Of a stretch of 64,000 nucleotides of DNA, positions 19,413-28,366 are shown piece after piece. Positions within the stretch are counted from its first letter, which is position 1. Each line of letters opens with the position of its first letter. The notes under the pieces are model-generated. The model made no database searches and was not told the origin of the DNA. It saw only the letters and a program-made list of their open reading frames with translations. This DNA is from Actinomycetes bacterium. Lineage in GTDB: Bacteria > Actinomycetota > Acidimicrobiia > Spongiisociales > JAHEDJ01. The stretch is from positions 62,001-126,000 of the forward strand of contig JAHEDK010000003.1 in NCBI GenBank assembly GCA_024641245.1, read 5' to 3'. The position numbers were made by a program, and so were the translations under genes.

Positions 19413-20936
19413 ATGACAACCGAATCTTCCCTCAACCCACGCCGTCCGGCCGCGGCCGGGGCGGTCGCAGTTGGCGTCGCCTTCGGCGTGGTCGAATTGC
19501 TCTCCGGTCTGCTTTCTACCGGAGTATCGATGGTCGTGGCCGTGGGCAACCTCATCATCGACCTCGCTCCCGAGAGTGTTGTCCGATTCGGTATCAGGAT
19601 CTTCGGGTTCTACGACAAGCCGGTACTGGTGGCCGGGATCGTCGCGGCCGGATTGGTCGCCGGCGCCGCGGTCGGTCGCCTGGCAGCGCGACATTTCGGG
19701 GCGGCGGCCGTGGCGTTTGTGGCCGCCGGCGCGATTGGGTCGATTGCCGCAATGCAGGATCCGCTCGTCTCCCGGGTCCCGGGGGTCGTTGCGGTATGGG
19801 GTGGAGTGGCCGCAGGGCTCGCGACCCTCCGTTTCTTGACCAGCCGGGTGGCCGCGGTTGAGCAGGATGAGAGCCGCCGCCGCTTCCTCGTTGCCTTCGG
19901 CGGGTTCGCCGCGTTCGCGGTTCTGGCGGCCACCACCGGCCGGCTGCTCGTCGGCCGTATGCGAGCGGCCGTCTCCGGCAGGGAGGACGTGATCTTGCCC
20001 GGCCCGTCGAGCGCACAGGCTCTACCTGCGCAAGGTGACGCATTGGCGGTAGAGGGGATCTCCGAACTCGTGACTCCGACTGCGGACTTCTACCGCATCG
20101 ACACGGCCATTTCAGTGCCGAGGGTCGATCTCGATAGTTGGACGCTGAAAATCAGCGGGATGGTCGATCGGCCGATCGAGTTGACGTTCGACGATCTGCT
20201 CGACCTTCCCATGGTCGAGCGCTTTGTCACGTTGTCGTGCGTCTCGAATCGGGTTGGCGGGAATCTGGTAGGGCATGCCAGATGGTTGGGAGTGCCCCTC
20301 CGCGACCTCCTCGATCGAGTCGGGGTGCAGGAGGGTGCGACGCAGATCGTCGGCCGGTCCGTCGATGACTTCACGGTCGGATTCCCGGCGGAAGCGGCCT
20401 TCGACGGACGCCAGGCGATGGTCGCCGTTGCCATGAACGGCGAGCCGCTTCCCTTCGAGCACGGCTTCCCGGCCCGATTGGTCGTTGCCGGACTCTACGG
20501 ATACGTTTCGGCCACCAAGTGGTTGTCCGAGATCGAGTTGACCACCTGGGAGGCTTTCGACGCCTACTGGATTCCACGAGGGTGGTCCAAGGAAGCTCCG
20601 ATCAAAACGCAATCCCGGATCGACGTTCCGCGCCAGGGTGAGCGGTTACCGGCCGGGACCATCCCGGTCGCTGGTGTCGCCTGGGCTCCAGACCGCGGAG
20701 TTGCAGGGGTCGAGGTCCAGGTCGACGACGGACCGTGGATCCAGGCGGAGCTGTCGACCGAGCTCTCGAAGGACTCCTGGCGGCAGTGGGCGATCGACTG
20801 GGAGGCCGCCCCCGGCGATCACTCCATCAAAGTCCGTGCAACCGACGCCGGCGGTGACACCCAAACGTCCGACATCACACCTCCTGCCCCCAACGGCGCC
20901 ACCGGCTATCACACACGGGATGTCGTGATCACCTGA
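19413..20936 (+). CDS. Membrane-anchored molybdopterin-dependent oxidoreductase (sulfite oxidase/YedY-like)
   Basis: N-terminal TM region, then DSWTLKISGMVDRPIELTFDDLLDLPMVERFVTLSCVSNRVGGNLVGHARWLGVPLRDLL; C-terminal dimerisation-like domain. Confidence 0.93.
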   Translation: MTTESSLNPRRPAAAGAVAVGVAFGVVELLSGLLSTGVSMVVAVGNLIIDLAPESVVRFGIRIFGFYDKPVLVAGIVAAGLVAGAAVGRLAARHFGAAAVAFVAAGAIGSIAAMQDPLVSRVPGVVAVWGGVAAGLATLRFLTSRVAAVEQDESRRRFLVAFGGFAAFAVLAATTGRLLVGRMRAAVSGREDVILPGPSSAQALPAQGDALAVEGISELVTPTADFYRIDTAISVPRVDLDSWTLKISGMVDRPIELTFDDLLDLPMVERFVTLSCVSNRVGGNLVGHARWLGVPLRDLLDRVGVQEGATQIVGRSVDDFTVGFPAEAAFDGRQAMVAVAMNGEPLPFEHGFPARLVVAGLYGYVSATKWLSEIELTTWEAFDAYWIPRGWSKEAPIKTQSRIDVPRQGERLPAGTIPVAGVAWAPDRGVAGVEVQVDDGPWIQAELSTELSKDSWRQWAIDWEAAPGDHSIKVRATDAGGDTQTSDITPPAPNGATGYHTRDVVIT

Positions 20937-21285
20937 GGCTTTCCCGTTGATGGAGTGGGAGGCCGGCTACAACGAGATCGTATGAATGGCCGATCCATTC
21001 CTCGAGCTCCTCTTTTGGGATCGTGTCGTTCATTTCGATCGTGTTCCAATGGCGCTTGTTGAGGTGGTAGCCGGCCGAGACGGCTCCCGGATACTGGGCT
21101 CGGAGTTCCAGCGCCAGATCGGGCTCACACTTCAGACTGATCCTGAACGGCTCCATGTCGTCGGCCACGAGGGCGAACATCTTTTCGCCGACCTTGTAAA
21201 CCAGAGCACCGGGTCCGAACGGATAACCGGAGGTGGCGCCGGGAAATGAGTCCAGGATTTGGAGAGGATTGTCGAAGTCCGCCAT
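20929..21285 (-). CDS. MmcQ/YjbR family DNA-binding protein
   Basis: FPGATSGYPFGPGALVYKVGEKMFALV...SLKCEPDLALELRAQYPGAVSAGYHLNKRHWNTI. Confidence 0.93.
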   Translation of the reverse strand: MADFDNPLQILDSFPGATSGYPFGPGALVYKVGEKMFALVADDMEPFRISLKCEPDLALELRAQYPGAVSAGYHLNKRHWNTIEMNDTIPKEELEEWIGHSYDLVVAGLPLHQRESLR

Positions 21286-21357
21286 GACGCTCCAGATCAC
21301 GAATCAAACCAAGCCGGTCTGGCCGGCTATTCCCGAGCTGAGCCATCAACCCTGCTT

Positions 21358-21453
21358 CTAAGCTTCTCGGCGCTCGCTTGAACGGTTGTACAGGACGGTG
21401 AGCCCGTATCCGAAGGCTGCACTGGCGACGACAAGCAAGAGCATGATGACCAT
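21358..21453 (-). CDS. Putative 31-aa single-TM small membrane protein
   Basis: MVIMLLLVVASAAFGYGLTVLYNRSSERREA; too short for the ORF track; GAGGGAGG lies upstream. Confidence 0.35.
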   Translation of the reverse strand: MVIMLLLVVASAAFGYGLTVLYNRSSERREA

Positions 21454-21493
21454 GAACTCGATCAGAAGACCTCCCTCGTTGTCAACGTTGAAC

Positions 21494-21697
21494 CTACTCG
21501 TCGTCACCGGCCCGTGGCTGTGTCATGCGGTTCCGCAATCTGACGAATCCCCGGTAGACGCTCACTCCCACCGCCCAGAGCATGAACAGGCCGACGATGG
21601 TGAGGAACTCCTGAGCGCTCAGACGTCCGCCGATGAACGATCCGCCCAGGGCGACGATGAGCACGGCGATGATGATGGCAAAGGTTCTACGACCCAC
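21494..21697 (-). CDS. Small two-TM membrane protein, unknown
   Basis: MGRRTFAIIIAVLIVALGGSFIGGRLSAQEFLTIVGLFMLWAVGVSVYRGF. Confidence 0.55.
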   Translation of the reverse strand: MGRRTFAIIIAVLIVALGGSFIGGRLSAQEFLTIVGLFMLWAVGVSVYRGFVRLRNRMTQPRAGDDE

Positions 21698-21744
21698 GTG
21701 CAGGAATCCCGGGTAGCTGCTTGCATCCTACGCAGGAGGTGGCG

Positions 21745-22281
21745 ATGGCCAGATTCGAGTTGCTGTTTGCAGGGTATGTGACGCCCGGTGTGGCATCGAC
21801 GGTGAGTTACGTGGAGGACGGGGACATTCGGGTCGTCGTGGACCCGGGCATGGTGCCCGACCGGGCGGTGATCTTGGATCCGCTGCGTGCGCTCGGCGCA
21901 GAGTCGAGCTCGATAACCGACGTTGTCTTCTCCCATCATCATCCCGATCACACGTTGCACGCGGCGTTGTTCGAGAATGCGCAGTTCCACGACCACTGGG
22001 CCATCTACCAGGGCGACCGGTGGACGGACCGCCCCGCAGAGGGGTTTCGAGTGTCGCCAGACGTGCAGTTGATAGAAACGCCCGGCCATACCCTTCAGGA
22101 CATCACGACACTGGTGACGACGCCGTCTGGTGTCGTGGCGTGCACCCATCTCTGGTGGAATGGCGACATCGAAGGCGACCCACGCGCCACCAATCCGGAG
22201 CTGCTCGGGCTGAATCGGGAGAGAGTGAAGTCTCTGGCAAATGTAATCGTGCCGGGCCACGGCGCCCCGTTCGAGATTTGA
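21745..22281 (+). CDS. MBL-fold metallo-hydrolase (MBLAC1-like)
   Basis: DVVFSHHHPDHTLHAAL motif; AGGAGGT before ATG 21745. Confidence 0.9.
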   Translation: MARFELLFAGYVTPGVASTVSYVEDGDIRVVVDPGMVPDRAVILDPLRALGAESSSITDVVFSHHHPDHTLHAALFENAQFHDHWAIYQGDRWTDRPAEGFRVSPDVQLIETPGHTLQDITTLVTTPSGVVACTHLWWNGDIEGDPRATNPELLGLNRERVKSLANVIVPGHGAPFEI

Positions 22282-22283
22282 GG

Positions 22284-22330
22284 TTCTCGGCAATACTGTG
22301 GACCGTGGTGATTCACTGCATTGCGCAGAA
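22284..22330. repeat. Degenerate palindromic repeat, probable family A copy 3
   Basis: TTCTCGGCAATACTGTGGACCGTGGTGATTCACTGCATTGCGCAGAA; arms resemble family A, spacer diverged; 3 nt after a stop codon. Confidence 0.6.
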
Positions 22331-22353
22331 AACTCGGGACTAGGTTTCTGGTC

Positions 22354-23136
22354 GTGACCGACCTGCGCCCTGCCGCCGCTTTCTTTGACCTCGACCGGAC
22401 TTTGATCAGCGGATCGTCGGCCTTCTCCTTCGGGGTGACCGCGTGGCGGCAGAAACTCATGCCGACGAGCAGCCTCCTGCGGGATGCGGCGGGCGCCTTG
22501 ATCTTCCGCTGGTTCGGAGCAACCGACGACCGATCCGACGCCGTTCGTGAGCGGATCCTCTCGGCTGTAGCAGGCGTCGAATTGGCCGACCTCGAAGAGG
22601 TCGGCCAGGCCATGATCCCCCGGCTTGCGTCCCGCGTGCGGCCGGAGGCGACTGCGCTCATCAAGATGCATCAGGAGGCCGGACGCGATACGTACATCGT
22701 CTCAGCGTCTCCCCAGGAGATCGTCGATCGACTGGCCGGGGCCATCGGCATGACCGGGGGTATCGGCACCCAGGGGGAGATCATCGACGGCCGCTACACC
22801 GGTAGGCTCACGGGCCATTTCGTCTACGGCGAGGGCAAGGCCCACGCGATGCGCGACCTCGCCGATCGAAACGACTACGACCTGTCGCTCTGCTACTCGT
22901 ACAGTGACTCGATCAGCGACCTCCCGATGATGGAGCTCGTCGGCCATCCGGTGGCAGTCAATCCCGACGGTGAACTGGCCGATCATGCCCGTCGGCGAGG
23001 TTGGCCGATTGTGATCTTCTCCCGGACGGCCAAGAGGGTTGTGGCTGGGACCTCAGCCGCGGCCGGCGCGGTGGCCGCCGCCACCGCAACCTACTTCCTT
23101 GGCCGCCGTCACGGACGTCTGGCGTCCGAGAGATGA
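22354..23136 (+). CDS. HAD-IB family hydrolase (phosphoserine phosphatase-like)
   Basis: AAFFDLDRTLISGSSAFSF; DLSLCYSYSDSISDLPMMELVGHPVAVNPD; C-terminal TM. Confidence 0.92.
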   Translation: MTDLRPAAAFFDLDRTLISGSSAFSFGVTAWRQKLMPTSSLLRDAAGALIFRWFGATDDRSDAVRERILSAVAGVELADLEEVGQAMIPRLASRVRPEATALIKMHQEAGRDTYIVSASPQEIVDRLAGAIGMTGGIGTQGEIIDGRYTGRLTGHFVYGEGKAHAMRDLADRNDYDLSLCYSYSDSISDLPMMELVGHPVAVNPDGELADHARRRGWPIVIFSRTAKRVVAGTSAAAGAVAAATATYFLGRRHGRLASER

Positions 23137-23140
23137 TGCC

Positions 23141-23893
23141 CTAGCGGTCTACCGGTAGCCCTTCGAGTTTCCATGCGCGGAACCCCCCTACGACATCGCC
23201 CACCTCAGAGCGGCCAATCTCCCGGAGGCGGGCAGCAGCCAGACTCGACGAGTATCCGTCGCTACAAACCAGGATGAGGGGACCTTCAGCGTCGGAGATG
23301 TCGCTGAGTCGATGCGCAGACGCAGGGTCCGCTCGCCATTCGACGACGGAGAGGGGTACTGCGATGGCCCCCGGAATCGACCCTTCCCGCCCGACGTCTG
23401 CAGAGTCGCGGACATCGATCATGAGCGCTCCGAGGTGCTGGGCCTTCAGTGCCTCCGCAGGCAGCCATCTGCGGATCTTGCCGCGCGCCTCCACCAACAG
23501 ATCTTCTGCTGTTCGCCGCCCGGCCCAAATCGGATCCATGAATTGCTGGATCTCAACCAGGTGTCCATCCGGATCACGCAGGAACACGTGGTAGATATCG
23601 AAGCGGTCGTTGCGCGTCGGTGCTGATTCGAACAGCACTCCCGCCTGGGAAAGTTGCGTGAACCACTCATCGACCTGATCGGTCACGATCGTGATGATCA
23701 CCCCCTCCGAATGCACCTGTTCTCTGTGTGTGCAGATGCCCACATAGGCAGACGGGGTGACCCGGTAGATCCGGCAAGGACCCTGATCGAGCACGAGGTC
23801 GAGCCCGAGGAGTTCGCCGTAGAACCGGCTGCTCGAGGTGAGGTCGGCGACGGTCAGAAAGGTGATCTGGCCGTCGATTGGTGGTCGCTGCAT
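23141..23893 (-). CDS. VOC (glyoxalase-like) domain fused to a rhodanese-like domain
   Basis: N-terminal ITFLTVADLTSSSRFYGELLGLDLV...VFLRDPDGHLVEIQQF; C-terminal LMIDVRDSADVGREGSIPGAIAVPL...LILVCSDGYSSSLAAARLREIG...VVGGFRAWKLEGLPV. Confidence 0.9.
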   Translation of the reverse strand: MQRPPIDGQITFLTVADLTSSSRFYGELLGLDLVLDQGPCRIYRVTPSAYVGICTHREQVHSEGVIITIVTDQVDEWFTQLSQAGVLFESAPTRNDRFDIYHVFLRDPDGHLVEIQQFMDPIWAGRRTAEDLLVEARGKIRRWLPAEALKAQHLGALMIDVRDSADVGREGSIPGAIAVPLSVVEWRADPASAHRLSDISDAEGPLILVCSDGYSSSLAAARLREIGRSEVGDVVGGFRAWKLEGLPVDR

Positions 23894-23918
23894 GAACGCG
23901 ATTCTTGCATGGGCGGCG

Positions 23919-24704
23919 CTAGCCGGATGGTTCGCTCACGATCAGCGTGACGGTTCCCGCCAGTGAACCCGCCGTCCCGCCCTTCGTATAGGCCGCCTCG
24001 ATCTGAAGTGTGTGAGGTCCAGCGTCAAGGTCGCTGGCGTCGACGCGGAACCGCACCAGGTCGGTTTCGTTGTCTTCAAGGGTGGCGTCATGGACGAGGC
24101 TGGTCGAGGTCCCACCCGCCGGATACACGATGGCCAGGCCGCCTGAATCAATGACCGTCACCGAGAATGCCTCGAGGATGGGAGCGAAACCGGCGTACTG
24201 CACGTCGACCCAGGTACTCGAGGACGCATCGATAGCTCCCAGGTCGGATGTCACCTGTTGGAGGTCCTCACCGGAGTAGGTGACTATCGGCACCAGGATC
24301 TCAACCTTCTTCTCCTGTGTTACGCCATCCGTTTCGTACGTAACCAGTAGTTGGAGGTTGAGGTGCCTACGTCCGTCGTAGGGAACGGTCAGTTTGATGG
24401 CGGTGAAATCGATCTCGTTTTCGCTGAGGAGGTCATCTGCCCAGAGGGACGTGTAGCTGCCGGTGTTGGCCGGGTAGGAGTAGTCGACGCCGTCGTCGAT
24501 CTTCGCCACCGTTACCTGGAAATTCTGCGCGTCGCCATCGCGTGCCAGCCAGTCGATGGTCACCCATGCGGAGTCACCGGCGATCACCGCCGCAGTCTGT
24601 TTGGTTTGCGCCTCTATCTTCGCGGGCTTCCCCGCAGCAAGCGCGGGGGCCGCGGTTGCGAAGACCATCACTACTCCGACTGCCAAAACAAGACGAGGTT
24701 TCAT
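23919..24704 (-). CDS. Secreted protein with signal peptide, CARDB-like beta domains
   Basis: MKPRLVLAVGVVMVFATAAPALAAG signal peptide; repeated DGGxxxxYPAxxGSxTSL-type segments. Confidence 0.6.
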   Translation of the reverse strand: MKPRLVLAVGVVMVFATAAPALAAGKPAKIEAQTKQTAAVIAGDSAWVTIDWLARDGDAQNFQVTVAKIDDGVDYSYPANTGSYTSLWADDLLSENEIDFTAIKLTVPYDGRRHLNLQLLVTYETDGVTQEKKVEILVPIVTYSGEDLQQVTSDLGAIDASSSTWVDVQYAGFAPILEAFSVTVIDSGGLAIVYPAGGTSTSLVHDATLEDNETDLVRFRVDASDLDAGPHTLQIEAAYTKGGTAGSLAGTVTLIVSEPSG

Positions 24705-24746
24705 ACAGTTGTATCGGCAACTAGCCGGATGGAACTTGAACGCGAA

Positions 24747-25034
24747 TCAGCCATTGCAGTAGTTCTCATACTCGGCGAGGACTCTGGTTCTGAGTTCGAC
24801 ATCATCGGTCAACGCGTCCTTGAACTCCCGGTAGATCTCGGCCGTCAGCCCGTTCCCGGCCAGGCGTTCGTCGAACGTCCCGGTGAGGTTGTCTAGGTCT
24901 TCATACACCGAACGCTGCACGTCGCACTGCCAGCGTGCCTCGAAAGGCACCATCAGTTCGGCGTCGAATGAGGCCCCGCAGGAAGCAGAAGTCAGGGTCA
25001 CGAGAACGGCCGCGATAGTGATTCGGAAGCGCAT
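24747..25034 (-). CDS. Small putative lipoprotein
   Basis: MRFRITIAAVLVTLTSASCGA lipobox. Confidence 0.6.
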   Translation of the reverse strand: MRFRITIAAVLVTLTSASCGASFDAELMVPFEARWQCDVQRSVYEDLDNLTGTFDERLAGNGLTAEIYREFKDALTDDVELRTRVLAEYENYCNG

Positions 25035-25080
25035 CCCTTTCCTATCGGCGCCCTCCCGGGCACAGGCAAGGAATTCTTCG

Positions 25081-26331
25081 TCAGCCTGCGATGCGTTCTA
25101 GTGCCTCGATCACCCGGTCCACTTCCTCGGGCAGGTTGTAGTGGACGAAGCCGATCCGAACGAGGCCGCCGGTGTCGGCCACCCCCAGCGCGGCGATCGG
25201 TTCGACGGCGTAGTAGTCGCCACTCCACACGAAAATCCCCTCAGCCCCGAAGGCTGCCGCCACTCGGTCCGGATGCACGCCGTCGACCGAGATGCCGAAC
25301 GTGGGAGTGCGTTCGAGAGGGTCTCCCTTGGTGACGCCATACACCCGGACGGACGGAATCCGTGCCACGCCCTCGAGGAACCGTCGCGACAGCATCTGTT
25401 CGTATTGCCGGGTGGCGGCCATCGCCGTCATGAGGTCTCCCCGGCGTGACCCGATCGATCGGCCACTTTCGGTGAGCGAGGCGCCGATCGACGCCAGGTA
25501 GTCGATTGCGGCGATGACTCCGGCTAGGGACTCGAAACTCTGCGTTCCGGTTTCCCACTTACCGGGGCTCTCGGAGGGAGCAGGCCGAAGGCGGTAGGCG
25601 TCGAAGCGTTCGAGCAGGTCGTGCTTACCGAACAATATCCCCGTGTGGGGTCCGAAGAACTTGTAGGCGGAGGCGACCAGGAAGTCGCAATCAAACGCCC
25701 GAACATCAACGGGACCGTGCGGGGTGTAGTGGACGGCGTCGACAAAGACGAGGGCGCCGGCGGAATGGCCGATCGCCGCGCCGCGCGCGACATCAACCAG
25801 GCTACCTACGGCGTTCGAAGCCGCCGGAAGCGCAACGAGTTTCGTTTGAGGTCCGACCGACGACTCGAGCGATTCCAGGTCGAGGGTTGCGGTTTCGACG
25901 TCGATGTCCACGAACCGGATCGTCGCGCCTGCATCACGGGCCGCCAGCACCCAGGGGGTGACGTTGGCGTCGTGGTCCAACCGGGTGACCACCACCTCGT
26001 CGCCCTCCGACCAGGTCTTGCCGATTGCCCTGCTCAGAGCGAAGGTCATGCTGGTCATGTTCTGGCCGAAGGCGATCTCGGTCGGGGAGGAGCCGAGCAG
26101 ATCGGCGACTGCTGACCGGGCGTTCTCGTGGAGCGAGTCGGACTCTGCGCTGGCTGAGAAGTACCCGCCGTGGTTGCTGACCCCCCTGTGCAGGACACCG
26201 CTCATCGCATCGATGACGGATTCAGGAACCTGCGTCCCGCCGGGCCCGTCGGCCCAGACGACCGGTCGACCGCCCTGTTGTCGATCGAGGGCCGGAAACC
26301 TGGAGCGAAGCGTTACGGGATCGAGTCGCAC
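25081..26331 (-). CDS. Cysteine desulfurase-like class V aminotransferase
   Basis: ATLDLESLESSVGPQTKLVALPAASNAVG...VFVDAVHYTPHGPVDVRAFDCDFLVASAYKFFGPHTGILFGK (PLP Lys motif). Confidence 0.92.
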   Translation of the reverse strand: MRLDPVTLRSRFPALDRQQGGRPVVWADGPGGTQVPESVIDAMSGVLHRGVSNHGGYFSASAESDSLHENARSAVADLLGSSPTEIAFGQNMTSMTFALSRAIGKTWSEGDEVVVTRLDHDANVTPWVLAARDAGATIRFVDIDVETATLDLESLESSVGPQTKLVALPAASNAVGSLVDVARGAAIGHSAGALVFVDAVHYTPHGPVDVRAFDCDFLVASAYKFFGPHTGILFGKHDLLERFDAYRLRPAPSESPGKWETGTQSFESLAGVIAAIDYLASIGASLTESGRSIGSRRGDLMTAMAATRQYEQMLSRRFLEGVARIPSVRVYGVTKGDPLERTPTFGISVDGVHPDRVAAAFGAEGIFVWSGDYYAVEPIAALGVADTGGLVRIGFVHYNLPEEVDRVIEALERIAG

Positions 26332-26387
26332 GGTGAAGCCTCCCGGGGAATAGTACGAACCAACGATACAGCTCGCCGTCGGGACGG

Positions 26388-28301
26388 TCAGTCCGCTTCC
26401 CCGGGGGGCATCGGACGTTCCGGAGGAGCATCAAAGGCGAGCGAGAAGACGCTCCATGATTCCTCGCGGTGAAATGTGAGATCGCCACCCATGAGTCGGG
26501 CGAGGTGGCGCGAGATGGTGAGGCCCAGCCCCACCGAACCCGGCTGGGTGCCGGGTTCATGAGCCGACTGGTAAGGGGCGAATATCCGTTCAGGGTCGGC
26601 TTCGCCGATGCCGGAGCCGTTGTCGCGCACTTCAACCGCGGCAACCCCGTTCGATCTGATGGTTCGAACGATGATGCGATCGCCGCCGTAGCGTCCTGCG
26701 TTCGTTATGAGGTTTCTGAGAATCTGGCGCACCCGCGGCCCATCCACATCAGCCATCGCCGGGTGGAGATCAGCCTCGATCGTGGTGTCGATGCGGGAAG
26801 CAGTTGCCTCAATGACGCGTCCGGCAATCACCGCCAGGTCGTTCGGCGTGGTGTGAGCGGTGAGTGCACCGAGCTCGAACCGGGCTGCTGTTAGGAGGTC
26901 GTCGACGATATTGGCCAGGTCGGTCGATTCGTTGGCGATTGAGGCGATTGCCTCTGCGGTGATCTCGGCGTCGAGTGTGTCCCCGTGGTCCCGGAGGGTT
27001 TCGGCGAAGCCGAGAATCCCGGTGAGGGGCGTGCGCAGTTCGTGACTGACGGCGGCGATCAGCTGGTCCTTTGATCGGATGATCTGATGCTTTTCCTCGA
27101 CTTCGAGCCGGAGCTTTTCCTCCGTGAGTGCTTGGTCGATCTTGGCGGCCACGTGACCGCTGAATGTGCTGAGCAAGCTGAGATCGTCTTCAGAGAACTG
27201 GCTGAGCGGTCCGGGTCGATCGCCAACCATGAGCGCCCCCAGGGTTGTCCCTCCCGACACGAGTGGTGAGATGACTCCATGAGTGATGCCTCCGAGTTGT
27301 TGCCACGCGGCGATCGGCTCGGGGATGTCGCCTTCGAGGGCCAGGACATGGTGTCCGAGTGCAGCCACGATCTCCCGTGCTGGCTGGTCGGGAACCTCGC
27401 TCACTTCGATGGAACCATCCGGCTTGAGCACGGCTCGCATCCATTGCATCGAACTGTCGTGATGCAGGAATTCGGCGGAGTCGACTCGGAGCAGTCGACC
27501 GGATTCCAGCAGGACGCGCTCAACGATCTCCTGAGTACTGAGCGGCCCCTCAATCGCCTGGGTGAGCCCGAAGACGGCAGTCAACTCCTCATGACGGCTG
27601 TGAAGCCGGCCGTAGATCTTGGCGGCGAAGACCAGGCCGGCCACCACCAGGATCCCGAGGATGGCGGCCCAAATGCTTTGCGCAAGTGCGATGAAGACGA
27701 GGATGCTGACGGCGGCAGTTGCCAGGCTCATCAACCAAGAGACCATGAGTCCACCGATGATTTCTGCGAATCGCCGGTCGGCGTCGTTAGCGGCGATGAT
27801 TATGGCCACCAGCAACCCGGACACGATCCCCTCTACCGTCACTCCGGTCGCCAGGGCCAGCCATCCGCGCGGCTCGGTGATCGTCGCTTCCCCAACCACG
27901 GCCAGCATGGTCGTGACGGCCAGCGCGGTGCCGAATAGAGCGTTGGCCGTATTGAACGCCAGCTTGAGTGAGTTCTGCCAGCGAACCCACGAAAGTGTGC
28001 CGAGCAGTCCGATCACGCGGGCCAAGGCAATCGCCAACGGGGCTGAAGCCGCCAGGCCGAGGACCAGCGGCAACTCCGCCAGGGTCAGCGTATGTGCTCC
28101 CCTGCGAGTTGAGATGTGGATGCCCCCGAGTTCGACGATGGCGAAGAGTATTGCCAGGACCCACCAACTGACCTCAAAAGGCGCGCCGAGGGGAATTGAC
28201 AAACCTGCGAGCGGGATCAACATGATCCCGCTCGCAGTGGCCATCAGACCTGTGATCGCCCAGGTATTCCTGGTTGGGTGTTGTCTTAGCCTCGAGAGCA
28301 T
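26388..28301 (-). CDS. Membrane sensor histidine kinase with GAF-like domain
   Basis: N-terminal TM helices; KDQLIAAVSHELRTPLTGILGFAETL H-box; RQILRNLITNAGRYGG N-box; DNGSGIG; VGLGLTISRHLA. Confidence 0.92.
   Translation of the reverse strand: MLSRLRQHPTRNTWAITGLMATASGIMLIPLAGLSIPLGAPFEVSWWVLAILFAIVELGGIHISTRRGAHTLTLAELPLVLGLAASAPLAIALARVIGLLGTLSWVRWQNSLKLAFNTANALFGTALAVTTMLAVVGEATITEPRGWLALATGVTVEGIVSGLLVAIIIAANDADRRFAEIIGGLMVSWLMSLATAAVSILVFIALAQSIWAAILGILVVAGLVFAAKIYGRLHSRHEELTAVFGLTQAIEGPLSTQEIVERVLLESGRLLRVDSAEFLHHDSSMQWMRAVLKPDGSIEVSEVPDQPAREIVAALGHHVLALEGDIPEPIAAWQQLGGITHGVISPLVSGGTTLGALMVGDRPGPLSQFSEDDLSLLSTFSGHVAAKIDQALTEEKLRLEVEEKHQIIRSKDQLIAAVSHELRTPLTGILGFAETLRDHGDTLDAEITAEAIASIANESTDLANIVDDLLTAARFELGALTAHTTPNDLAVIAGRVIEATASRIDTTIEADLHPAMADVDGPRVRQILRNLITNAGRYGGDRIIVRTIRSNGVAAVEVRDNGSGIGEADPERIFAPYQSAHEPGTQPGSVGLGLTISRHLARLMGGDLTFHREESWSVFSLAFDAPPERPMPPGEAD
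28205..28237. other. Perfect 15-bp inverted repeat with 3-nt loop inside the histidine kinase CDS
   Basis: CTGCGAGCGGGATCA-aca-TGATCCCGCTCGCAG on the plus strand. Confidence 0.85.
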
Positions 28302-28366
28302 GGGTTAGGCCGGGGCTCCTTTTCTGCCCCTGTCGGCCCTTTCAGTTGGCTCTCAAGCGTACTCCG

